Assembly: GCA_963576565.1 (NCBI GenBank)
Contig: OY755044.1
Location: forward strand, 42,278,735-42,342,734
Length of the DNA stretch: 64,000 bases
From: Aspidapion aeneum
Taxonomy: Eukaryota; Arthropoda; Insecta; Coleoptera; Brentidae
Direction: 5' to 3'
Part shown: positions 55,131 to 64,000 of the stretch, one piece after another
Position numbering within the stretch: position 1 is the first letter of the stretch
Layout of the letters: the number at the start of each line of letters is the position of its first letter
The notes under the pieces: generated by a model
What the model was told of the DNA's origin: nothing
Databases searched by the model: none
What the model saw: only the letters and a program-made list of their open reading frames with translations
Position numbers and translations under genes: made by a program

Positions 55131-55689
55131 TGGCATAATTTTTTGTTAGCTTGTGTTTTAACATTTTCCTCATAAATGCCAGAGCCTAGTTTAATCTCCT
55201 ACAAAAAATACAGGCACAAAAAAATCAGCTTATATTCCGCAACTTTTTTTTTGGTGTGCACCCCCAAAGTTTTACACCACGCGCTACCACTGCTTTAAGT
55301 TTCTTTTTTTTTATGTTCATTTTGTTGCAAATTGCATGTTTTTGTGAAAATATATTTATGCCAGTTGTTGCGAAATGTTTTAATAATCCCACAATTAAGT
55401 TTTATTTGAGCCCATAATGTATTGTCCCTCTCTCATAAAACGTAACATTATGACCACACAATCGGAAAACAATACATTTTATTGTTTAAATTGCAGTCAT
55501 GTACTTTGGACAACGTATTTTTTGGATTTCAATAATGTTAGGAAGCAAACAGTAAATGAAATGTTTAGTTTTTTTAAATATTTTGAAACCCTCGGAGATA
55601 TTTTTAATTCCAATACATAATTGAATTTTTAACCGTTTTCGAAATTCCCACAAAGTCGAATTGTTACTTTTATCATTGAGAAAATAAGC
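55131..55689. other. AT-rich stretch, nothing recognised
   Basis: A 67-codon frame at 55417-55620 has no family resemblance. Confidence 0.35.
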
Positions 55690-55986
55690 AGGTGTAGTCC
55701 AGGAGCCAACAACCGAAAAGCCAGGATTAATAACCCACGAGCCTACTACAGTTGGAACCAGGACGGCGGCGCCAACAAAAATCTCTTAAAAGTGAATTCA
55801 CGACAACTGAGACTGTTGAAACGCTGAAAAGGAAAAAAGTCTATTTTCTATAACCAAGTTTTGCTGTCTAACATGTATCAGGACCACCTCTCGGAAAAGG
55901 TGTAAAAGCGTGGATCTACTATGTATAGTTGCTACGCAGTATAAAGATCCCTGCCCTCGACAAAGAGGAGTCAGGCGAAATTAAGT
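55690..55986 (+). mobile_element. 5' part of the (ACT)n-tailed retroposon family
   Basis: 55835-55985 repeats 4343-4500 (GTCTAT..TATAACCAAGTT, GCTACGCAGTATAAAG, CCCTGCCCTCGACAAAGAG). The GC-richer 55690-55834 lies upstream and may extend it. It is cut at its right end by the pogo-like element. Confidence 0.5.
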
Positions 55987-56107
55987 GTGAATGTGAATTA
56001 CCTCTTTCCGTTTTAATGCGGACACTAAATACTTCTGTCGTATTTGCAACATTATTTTATTCGGCCGGACTGCTGTGTTTATTTTTATTGTGCAGTTGGG
56101 TAGTAAT
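55987..56107 (+). mobile_element. pogo-like element 2, left part (split by BEL 2)
   Basis: GTGAATTACCTC and TAATGCGGACACT (55991-56030) resemble the inverted right end near 63110-63137 (AGTGTCCGCTTATAGGAGGT, TTCACTG). The target duplication GTAAT joins it to 62880. Confidence 0.55.
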
Positions 56108-56578
56108 TGTTAGCTCCCGCTAAATTTCGCGGTTGTTTATATATTTTTAAAACCACACAATTGTATGAAGGACAGAGTGCATTTCGCGCATTTGGACATG
56201 CGCACCAATAACCAGAGAGATCCTTTGTCAAGCGCCTCGAGAAATGGCGTGTTAATTTCGTTCTCCAACTATTTCAAATATCTACACCTGAAAGTGCTCG
56301 ATTTTGGTGTACTGAATCATAGAAAAGAAACTTCAGCCCTTCAGCTACGTGGTGACATCATTAGATCCATTCAGGGGCCCCTAGGAACGTGGAGAAATTG
56401 GCTGCAAACTGGTGAGTGCCTTTGTTTCTGATTGCCGTTGTGTGGCATAACAATTAACCTATGGACGATTGATTATTTCGTAATTTCATATCAATATATT
56501 TATGTTTGTTCGCGCTTTCATTAATTAAAATATTTACAGTCCATTGCAGTTATCGTTTTTCTAACCGCGGGCATAACA
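56108..56578 (+). repeat. 5' LTR of BEL element 2
   Basis: It starts TGTTAGCTCCCGCTAAATTT and ends AACCGCGGGCATAACA. TATATATTTTTAAAA near 56138 may be TATA-like. Confidence 0.95.
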
Positions 56579-56979
56579 TAAGTGTTCCTTTCGAGCCGAA
56601 TTATTTGAAATAAAAACTCCATACGACGGTATTATTAATCGGCCATTATTTTCACGCCGAAAACAAGGCGGCCTTGAATTTTTCGCATCGTATTGAAACG
56701 AGAGAAAGGTGTCGGCGCAGTACCTGTTTTTGGTCCGCTGCTATGGTAACGGGTCTACTCCGCGTGGTATAAACAAAATCGAGAAGGAATCAAAACAAAC
56801 AAAACAAACGTTCAGTGTGTTAGGTGTGTTCCATATCATTTCGATATTTAAAACAATTTTCATCAATTGCGATAAATTAGTGCATATTTTCGACAATTCG
56901 TCATTTTTCTATTTCAGAAGCATTAATTTAGCGTTAATTGTATATTTACTGACAATTTCGTCATTTCAAAGGTAAAATC
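56579..56979 (+). promoter_or_regulatory. BEL 2 leader and primer-binding site
   Basis: Just inside the LTR, GTTCCTTTCGAGCCGAATT resembles the complement of the tRNA-Tyr 3' end, the same tRNA suggested for element 1. The remaining 380 bp before gag are non-coding. Confidence 0.55.
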
Positions 56980-57726
56980 ATGTCTGTCAAAAAAGCCGTG
57001 CAAAAACGCAAGGGTTTTTTATTTGCGATAACCGAGCGTTATGTGTTTTCACAAACCGCGGCATCGGATGAAAGAGCGAGAATCGAGTTTCAAGTGAGGT
57101 ATTCTGATTTGGATGAAACCTTCGATAAATGCATGCTGGCACATAATGACGTCATTATGTTGATAGACGACGCGGACGACGAGGAGTTTAAAACGCAGGA
57201 TGCGATCCTTTTAGAAGCTCGTAAATATTTTTATGCGTGTAAGAGGGTTTACTCTAAAATATTTCCGGTTGAGGCCCCATCCTTTTCGGGATCATATGTT
57301 CGACAAAACGAAACTCCAAAACTCAAAGAGTTAGGTATTCCCATATTTCGAGGTGATAAAAAATTATGGCCAAGCTTTTTCGATCTTTTTAATAACATTA
57401 TAGATCAAAATCAAAGTCTAAGTAGCGTCCGAAAACTTCAATATTTATTTTCATATCTCGAGGATGAGCCTTTAAAATTGATATCAGGGATTAGCTTATC
57501 TGATCAAAATTATAAAATTGCTTACGACAAATTAGTCAATAGATATCAAAACAAGCGAGACCTCGCAAATGATGCTTTAAGCTCAATTATAAACTCCACC
57601 TTAAAAAACGAGTCAGCTAAAGAATTGCGTAATTTAATTGACACCTTTTCTGAATCCCTAGAAATTTTAAAATCACTTAGCTTTGACGTTGACAGTTGGG
57701 ACTTATTATTTTTTTCATTTTGTTAG
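56980..57726 (+). pseudogene. BEL 2: gag N-terminal part with DUF1759
   Basis: A 248-codon frame from MSVKKAVQKRKGFLFAITER. LFNNIIDQNQSLSSVRKLQY, YKIAYDKLVNRYQNKRDLAN and ELRNLIDTFSESLEIL are DUF1759 wording, parallel to 40470-41540. A frameshift in a T-rich run near 57710 ends it. The continuation (LEKLDIPTRSNFE) is readable in the next frame up to about 57835. Confidence 0.88.
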
Positions 57727-57846
57727 AAAAATTGGATATTCCGACGCGTTCAAATTTCGAAATGAGTCACGCCAATACTAATACCGAAATTCCCATTTTT
57801 CAGTCACTTTTTCAATTTCTAGAAAAAAGATGTAAGTTGTAAAGTT

Positions 57847-59736
57847 TTGGAATCACTTCCTCAATCAACAGCACCCAAAAAGGTGCCTACCTATCAAAAA
57901 TCAAACTCTATGCAAAATCAGTTTGGACAAAAGCCTAACTATCAAAATTCAAATTCTACGAAAAATAAGTTTGGGCAAAAGCCTACCTATAAATCATCCA
58001 ATTCGCCTTTTATAGGACTGGCTGGCACCTCAACTCACGTGCTTTCGAAATGTCAAACATTTCTTGATCTCTCACCTACCGATCGCCTATCTTTCGTGAA
58101 GCAGAAAAAATTATGTCTAGCGTGTTTTCATCCCTTGCATGGGGTAGATACGTGCAAATCAAAATATTCTTGCAGGACTTCCAATAGTAAAAGGCACCAC
58201 ACTTTAACTCATATCTTAGAAACTAATCAAGAGTCTGGAAGCCAAGATACTAGTCCTGTCATTCACACACCACCTGTCAATAATCTTCATGTGTCATTAA
58301 ATACCTCAGGACCTTCAGGTACCTTTCTTTTATGCACCGCCATAATAGATGTTATGGACGGTTGCGGAAATTTTCAACCTGTAAGGGCATTGCTTGATTC
58401 TGGATCACAGACAGGATTCATCAGTGAAAAGTGTATTCAGCGTCTTAATCTCCCTAGGCGAAGTTACACCACTGAAATATTCGGATTAAATCAGATGTCT
58501 TCTTTTACTTCCAAAGGGCTCGTTCAATGTCACATTAAGCCACAAGGACAAGTCACTCCTTTACTTAATTTCGAAGCAATTGTTGTTCCACAACTATGTT
58601 CCAATATGCCTACATTCACTTTGAATGATAATCAGTGGAAACACTTGGAAAACCTTAAACTTGCCGACCCATCTTGTTTCAAATCTAGACCTGTGGACCT
58701 AGTTATTGGTTGCGAGCTATTCGAACAGATATTCAAGGAGGGCAAAGTTCTTAGACAAATAGGGCAACCTTCAGCCCTTGAAACTATCTTTGGTTGGGTC
58801 GTCATGGGAAAGGTTGACGAAGTAGGTAGTCTTACGGAACGAACCAGTTGTTTTTTAACGAGTCATTCACCTCCTTTAGAGGTCATTCTCCCTAGGTTTT
58901 GGGAAATCGAACATTTGCCTAAAAAACAAATCTTATCAAAGGAAGAAAAACAAGCAGAATCAATCTTTACTGCGAGTGTAGTACGGCAACCGAGCGGTAG
59001 ATTCATGGTAGATCTTCCGTTTAAAGATAAAATAAACCCTGACCTGGGAAATACTTATCCGCAAGCTTATCGTAGATTTTTACTTCTAGAAAATAGATTA
59101 CTCAAAAATCCTGATCTGTACACTGCCTATTCAAGTTTCATGCAAGACTATATCGGTTCTAATCATATGAGTCTAGTTTTACCTAGTCAACCAAAAGTCG
59201 ACGTATCATGTTTTTTGGCACATCATTGCGTATTAAAGCCGGAAAACTTAAGTACAAAATTAAGGGTAGTCTGGGATTGTTCGGCAGTCACCCCCAAAAA
59301 GATTAGTCTCAATGACACATTGTTATCTGGACCGAAACTTCAAAAGGATATTGCTTCTTTACTCCTTACGTTTCGTCTTAATCCTATTGCCTACATTGCT
59401 GATATCAAACAGATGTTCCGTCAAGTCCTTATCAATCCTTATCACCGTCCTTATCAAAGGATATTGTGGAGGTTTTCTCCACATGACCCACTTTCAGTGT
59501 GGGAACTTTCTACTGTCACTTTTGGCATGACATGCTCACCTTTTCTAGCCATGCGTACCTTAAATGAGCTGGCAGAGAGAGAAAAGGAACGTTTTCCTAT
59601 GGCGAGTACTGTTCTAAAAACGTCAATCTATATCGACGATATCTTGGGAACTAGCCCTTCGCTTTCTGAAGCTCTCCCCCTTCAAACAGAACTCAATGAT
59701 TTGTTGAAGTCGGGAGGATTTGAACTTAAAAAATGA
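57847..59736 (+). pseudogene. BEL 2: gag zinc knuckle, protease and reverse transcriptase
   Basis: A 629-codon frame. A short QKP.YQ.SNS.. tandem repeat near residues 15-55 is followed by a zinc-knuckle-like segment (CLACFHPLHGVDTC) and a KRHHTLTH motif. The aspartic protease has ALLDSGSQTGFISEKCIQRL with an intact DSG. The RT has VVWDCSAVTPKK, IADIKQMFRQVL and, near residue 600, SIYIDDILG (catalytic DD). It stops at TGA 59734-59736 within FELKK, where the family has a tryptophan. Confidence 0.93.
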
Positions 59737-60216
59737 GCAAGCAATTGTCCTGAGTTATTGGCAACATTGCCAGAGTCCGATCGTCAAATGCCTCTCTCTT
59801 TCGACAAGGAGAAACCCCACTTTATCACAGTTTTAGGACTTCAATGGCATCCAAAAAACGAAATTTTTTCTTATCAATGCCGAATGAAGGACAAACCCCC
59901 AACCAAACGTGCTATTTTATCTATCATAGGAACAATCTTCGATCCCTTAGGTTTTCTTTGTCCCTTGTTGCTACAAGCAAAATTTATTTTGCAAGAGTTG
60001 TGGATATCAAAAATAGGCTGGGACGAAGAACCAGATTCTTCTATCATCGACTCTTGGAACAAACTTCGTTCTGAATTCCCGCTTCTTTCCAATTTTCAAT
60101 TACCCCGACAAATCAAACTGTCAAAAACCAATACCTGTCAAATCATCGGCTTCTGTGACGCTTCAATTCGAGGCTACGCAGGCGTCCTATATTTTCGTGT
60201 AGAAGAGGAAAAATAA
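59737..60216 (+). pseudogene. BEL 2: RT thumb and start of RNase H
   Basis: It continues in the same frame after the TGA: LPESDRQMPLSFDKEKPHFI, KRAILSIIGTIFDPLGFLCP, and IIGFCDASIRGYAGVLYF with the first RNase H aspartate. It ends at TAA after VEEEK, where a small frameshift separates it from the next part. Confidence 0.9.
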
Positions 60217-61818
60217 TATATCTGTTTCTCTCATATCTGCAAAATCTAGGGTCGCGCCATAAAGTCACAAACTTTGGCTAGGCTAGAACTCCTAGGCGCA
60301 TTTCTTTTAAGCCAATTAATTGACTTCGTTTTATCTAGCTATCAAGGAAAAAGAACTTTTACAAATATCGTTACTTTCTGCGATTCGCAAGTCGTATTGC
60401 ATTGGCTTTCATCCCCACCTAATCGCTGGCAAACCTTTGTTGGAAATCGAGTCAGTAGAATCCAAGAAATCATTCCCTCAAACTCGTGGCGCTACATTCC
60501 TTCTGCTTTAAATGCAGCCGATATTGCGTCACGAGGGGCCACCCCTTCACAGCTCATGTCACATGACATGTGGTTGAACGCAGGGTCGTTTTTGTGGTCT
60601 CCCGAAAACGAATGGCCCGATTTTCATAAATCAAAAATGCCGATTGATTTCGGAGATATTAATCTGGAGGAAAAGCAAAAGGTCTGTTGCAATGCGATAA
60701 TTGATGTCAACTTCTTAGATCAGCTTCTTATCAAATATTCATCTATATCAAAAATTCAACGTATCATTTGTTATGTCCTTCGAATAGTTAACCTTTTTCA
60801 AAACCATTCCTATCAAAAACCCACTAAGCCGCCGGACCAAAAAGTTATTTTTGAGAATATTGTTTTTCCTACCACCGGTGAGATGCAAAGTGCGTTATAC
60901 CTTCTTATCAAACGCGTTCAAGGTTCTTGTTTTTCTGAGCTTTTTTCCGCGTTATCTAAGGATAAACCAATACCGAAACCTTTTCGAGGACTTTCACCTT
61001 TTCATGATGAACAAAAATCTGACCTTTTGTCTTATTCTGCAAAACGCCCCGTCTTACTTTCGAGTAACCATCGCTTAACTACTCTTCTTATCGAGTCCGC
61101 TCACCGACAATACCTTCATCCTGGGTTTAAAACATTACATAGTCAGCTTTTACAGCAATTTTGGATATTATGTGCCAGACGGGCAATTCAAAGAACCATA
61201 TCCAAGTGTTTGCAATGTTTTAGAATCAACCCTAAACCCTATAGACCGTCCATAATGAGTTCACTTCCCGCTCATCGAATCAATCAACTTAAACCTTTTT
61301 CGAGTGTAGCTATCGACTTTTGTGGACCTTTCTTTGTGCTTCCTCATCGTTACCGTGGTTGTAAAGCTTTCAAATCGTATGTCTGTGTGTTTGTCTGTAC
61401 GGCCACACATTGCGCGCATTTGGAATTAACCATGGAACTGTCCACCGAAGGGTTCGTAGGTGCATTCCATCGATTCATTTCCAGACGCGGAAGCGTGACG
61501 CAATGCTGGTCAGATCAAGGCAGTAATTTTATAGGGTTTCGTAACCAATTACTTGATTACGCAAGAAGTGCTGCCACCAGACTTTCTATTCGTTGGCATC
61601 TGGGACCTCCTCTCAGTCCACATTTCAATGGCCTGGCAGAAGCTGGCGTCAAAAGTTTTAAAACTCACTTTGTTCGAGTTGTCGGCGACCAGAAGTTGTC
61701 TATCATGGAAATGTCCACCCTTACCTGTCGCATAGAAGCCGTACTTAATAGTCGCCCTTTATCTCCTGCCTCTTCAGACCCACACGATCTTCAACCTCTT
61801 ACCCCGGGCATTTTTTGA
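60217..61818 (+). pseudogene. BEL 2: RNase H end, integrase zinc finger and core
   Basis: The main frame starts at 60274 with MARLELLGAFLLSQL. It carries VTFCDSQVVLHWL, ALNAADIASRGATP, the HHCC finger (SAHRQYLHPGFKTL ... CLQCF), and the integrase triad in VAIDFCGPFFVL, CWSDQGSNFIGF and HFNGLAEAGVKSFK. All three acidic residues are present. It ends at TGA 61816-61818 after LTPGIF because of a 1-base deletion. Confidence 0.93.
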
Positions 61819-62177
61819 CCCTTGAACCCCTTAATTCAGAAATTCCGGAGTCAGATTTGTCCGAGGTTCCCCTAAATCGGCTCTCGAGATGGCAACTAAT
61901 CCAAAAACTACATAGTGATTTTTGGAAACGGTATTCTATAGAGTATTTGCATACGCTACAACAGCGACACAAGTGGGCTGATTCGTCCCCAAATATCAAA
62001 TTAAATGATTTGGTTATCATAACAAGTGATCACATTCAATCACCTTTGAAATGGCCGGTCGGTCGGGTCATCGAACTGCATCCCGGCGGGGACGGTCAGG
62101 TGCGTGTTGCGACGGTACAAACGGTTACCGGTGTTTATAAGCGGCCAGTTGTAAAACTGTGCCTCTTGCCAAATTAA
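61815..62177 (+). pseudogene. BEL 2: integrase C-terminal (DUF5641-type) domain
   Basis: A 120-codon frame with LSRWQLIQKLHSDFWKRYSI, YLHTLQQRHKW, GRVIELHPGGDGQVRVAT and KRPVVKLCLLPN before the stop. It closely parallels 36649-37096 of element 1. The position right after the integrase core confirms the BEL order. Confidence 0.9.
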
Positions 62178-62409
62178 AAGTAATTTTAATTTTTTACCTA
62201 TTACCGGGTATTACAATAGGTTTTCTTTATTTTTATTTTTTTTGAATTTTTGTTTGTTTGTTTTTTCCTTTTTCGGGATTTCGTTATCTCTAAATAAACT
62301 TACGATACTTATCTGTTTTCATTCATTTATATTTATCGGTCGATCCTTTTTCTTATATCTATATCTGTCCGGTTGAGATTCTAAAATTGTGTGTTTTGGA
62401 GGGCAGTTA
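62178..62409 (+). promoter_or_regulatory. BEL 2 3' untranslated region with polypurine tract
   Basis: TTTTGGAGGGCAG directly before the 3' LTR (about 62394-62406) is the likely plus-strand primer site. The rest is T-rich. Confidence 0.6.
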
Positions 62410-62879
62410 TGTTAGCTCCCGCTAAATTTCGCGGTTGTTTATATATTTTTAAAACCACACAATTGTATGAAGGACAGAGTGCATTTCGCGCATTTGGACA
62501 TGCGCACCAACAACCAGAGAGATCCTTTGTCAAGCGCCTCGAGAAATGGCGTGTTAATTTCGTTCTCCAACTATTTCAAATATCTACACCTGAAAGTGCT
62601 CGATTTTGGTGTACTGAAGCATAGAAAAGAAATTCAGCCCTTCAGCTACGTGGTGACATCATTAGATCCATTCAGGGGCCCCTAGGAACGTGGAGAAATT
62701 GGCTGCAAACTGGCGAGTGCCCTTGTTTCTGATTGCCGTTGTGTGGCATAACAATTAACCTATGGACGATTGATTATTTCGTAATTTCATATCAATATAT
62801 TTATGTTTGTTCGCGCTTTCATTAATTAAAATATTTACAGTCCATTGCAGTTATCGTTTTTCTAACCGCGGGCATAACA
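62410..62879 (+). repeat. 3' LTR of BEL element 2
   Basis: Nearly identical to 56108-56578 (substitutions near ACCAACAACC and GTACTGAAGC, one missing C, and two changes near 62714-62722). Its last 236 bp are also the start of the 649-bp tandem unit. Confidence 0.95.
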
Positions 62880-62884
62880 GTAAT

Positions 62885-63137
62885 AGATCTCTTTGAAATG
62901 GCCTAGTACAAAAATTCTTAGTTTACGTGAAAAAATGGAAGTTGTTTACGTTTCGGAGAAGGAACATCTATCAGCACGAAAGATCGCCGAAAAATTTAAT
63001 ATCGGAATATCTCAAGCATCGAAAATTGTTAATAAATATATATCAAAATTTCGCAGTTCCCTCTCTTAAGCGGACACCTCCAATAAGCGGAAAAAATCGA
63101 CGGAACCGTGAGTGTCCGCTTATAGGAGGTTTCACTG
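62885..63137 (+). mobile_element. pogo-like element 2, right part with TIR
   Basis: It begins after the GTAAT duplication and ends GGAGGTTTCACTG followed by TA. Two subterminal copies of a TAAGCGGACA word flank AAATCGACGG. Its only coding remnant is the HTH below. The part is repeated in the second tandem unit (63534-63786). Confidence 0.65.
62935..63069 (+). pseudogene. CENP-B-type HTH remnant of pogo-like element 2
   Basis: 44 codons in frame with an upstream ILSLREK: MEVVYVSEKEHLSARKIAEK, then FNIGISQASKIVNKYISKF and a stop. The pattern LS..EK...I......S...IA..F.I..S..S.I..... is that of the N-terminal DNA-binding HTH of Tigger/jerky/CENP-B-like transposases. The second unit carries the same frame at 63584-63718 with an Ile-to-Lys change (GISQ to GKSQ). 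Confidence 0.65.
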
Positions 63138-63292
63138 TATATACCTTTATGCCACCGCACCTCTTATATCGGGCGCGCCGGCCGACCACAGCGACGGATC
63201 TCGCGGTTTGCAGCTCGAATGCAACCCAATTCGCCTATGACAAAGCGCGCGAGATTTTGTTTCAATGCTTGAATTTCAAAGCCGTACCGTAA
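63138..63292 (+). other. GC-rich flank, repeated at 63787-63941
   Basis: CpG-rich sequence (GGGCGCGCCGGCCGACC). A 121-codon frame covers 62927-63292 in another frame than the HTH, but it runs across the TIR and flank and has no family resemblance. Confidence 0.4.
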
Positions 63293-63941
63293 AGCTACGT
63301 GGTGACATCATTGGATCCATTCAGGGGCCCCTAGGAACGTGGAGAAATTGGCTGCAAGCTGGTGAGTGCCTATGTTTCTGATTGCCGTTGTGTGGCATAA
63401 CAATTAACCTATGGACGATTGATTATTTCGTAATTTCATATCAATATATTTATGTTTGTTCGCGCTTTCATTAATTAAAATATTTACAGTCCATTGCAGT
63501 TATCGTTTTTCTAACCGCGGGCATAACAGTAATAGATCTCTTTGAAATGGCCTAGTAAAAAAATTCTTAGTTTACGTGAAAAAATGGAAGTTGTTTACGT
63601 TTCGGAGAAGGAACATCTATCAGCACGAAAGATCGCCGAAAAATTTAATATCGGAAAATCTCAAGCATCGAAAATTGTTAATAAATATATATCAAAATTT
63701 CGCAGTTCCCTCTCTTAAGCGGACACCTCCAATAAGCGGACAAAATCGACGGAACCGTGAGTGTCCGCTTATAGGAGGTTTCACTGTATATACCTTTATG
63801 CCACCGCACCTCTTATATCGCGCGCGCCGGCCGACCACAGCGACGGATCTCGCGGTTTGCAGCTCGAATGCAACCCAATTCGCCTATGACAAAGCGCGCG
63901 AGATTTTGTTTAAATGCTTGAATTTCAAAGCCGTACCGTAA

Positions 63942-64000
63942 AGCTCCGTAAGGTTGCAGGTCGACTGCAAACCGATTGTTTATTTTGCATGCTAATTTTT
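63942..64000. other. Window edge
   Basis: GGTTGCAGGTCGACTGCAAACC forms a small hairpin. The sequence continues beyond the window. Confidence 0.3.

Larger units (their letters stand above)
56108..62879 (+). mobile_element. BEL/Pao LTR retrotransposon 2 (6.8 kb)
   Basis: LTRs of 471 and 470 bp (TG...CA) flank a complete set of gag, protease, RT, RNase H, integrase and C-terminal domains in one direction. The 5-bp duplication GTAAT lies at 56103-56107 and 62880-62884. The LTRs differ at only about five positions, so the insertion is recent, yet the coding region already has at least four frame breaks. These may be old lesions copied from a defective parent. Confidence 0.95.
62644..63941 (+). 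repeat. 649-bp tandem duplication (2 units)
   Basis: Units at 62644-63292 and 63293-63941 differ at only about ten positions. Each contains the last 236 bp of the BEL 2 LTR, the right part of the pogo-like element and a GC-rich flank. AGCT occurs at each junction (62644, 63293, 63942), suggesting microhomology. Confidence 0.93.

Noticed and set aside
56165..56431. 88-codon frame in the BEL 2 LTR (also 62467-62685)
   Set aside because: It lies wholly in the LTR and has no family match. The two LTR copies change frame after an indel.
62927..63292. 121-codon frame in each 649-bp unit
   Set aside because: It overlaps the HTH in another frame, crosses the TIR and flank, and resembles no family. 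It is repeated only because the DNA is duplicated.
1..64000. Bacterial operons, phage or toxin-antitoxin systems
   Set aside because: No contiguous open frames or ribosome-binding sites. All recognisable coding belongs to eukaryotic mobile elements.

Overview
The window is eukaryotic, AT-rich, intergenic or intronic DNA, most probably from an arthropod and most likely an insect. This rests on the set of mobile-element families present (BEL/Pao LTR retrotransposons, RTE-like and jockey/CR1-like LINEs, pogo-like and THAP-bearing DNA transposons, many hAT and TA-flanked MITEs) and on the absence of operons, ribosome-binding sites or dense coding. The species cannot be assigned from sequence alone. 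No complete, confidently recognisable host gene is present. Three weak candidates for host exons are listed at low confidence (2658-2908, 27618-27902, 52649-52985), plus one secreted-peptide-like frame inside a MITE (30371-30616).

Layout. 1-3.5 kb: a LINE fragment, a dispersed repeat and plain AT-rich DNA. 3.5-8.5 kb: a tandem repeat (unit about 300 bp) split by a short retroposon and by a 3.6 kb inverted-repeat-bounded block. That block holds a hairpin and a two-level tandem repeat. 9.1-10.0 kb: a 129-bp tandem array. 10.7-12.6 kb: an RTE-like LINE on the minus strand. 15.5-16.7 kb: a 1.2 kb palindromic element. 17.0-18.5 kb: a pogo-like transposon (psq-type HTH plus PHD finger) whose PHD region is split by a hAT MITE with a perfect 8-bp target duplication. 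18.5-19.6 kb: a 5'-truncated LINE with an (ACT)n tail. 20-35 kb: MITEs, a second long palindrome, LINE fragments and long featureless stretches.

The centre (35.4-45.1 kb) is a nest. An RTE-like LINE (35425-36031 and 44932-45085) is split by a degenerate BEL/Pao element (36032-44931, minus strand, 5-bp target duplication ACCCC). The BEL leader is split by a TIR transposon carrying a THAP zinc finger (42165-44098, 8-bp duplication CCAATTAC), and that transposon contains another RTE fragment. An 80-bp (ACT)n-tailed retroposon with a 14-bp duplication sits in the 3' part of the same BEL. At 45.7-50.2 kb a jockey/CR1-like LINE is split by a second RTE copy, a hairpin MITE and a 142-bp tandem array.

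The right end (56.1-62.9 kb) is a much younger BEL/Pao element on the plus strand (LTRs about 1% different, duplication GTAAT) with all domains present but several frame breaks. It sits inside a pogo-like element. Part of its 3' LTR plus the rest of that element and its flank forms a 649-bp unit that is tandemly duplicated at the window edge.

The elements do not form a pathway. Together they record successive insertions whose order can be read from the nesting and the target-site duplications.
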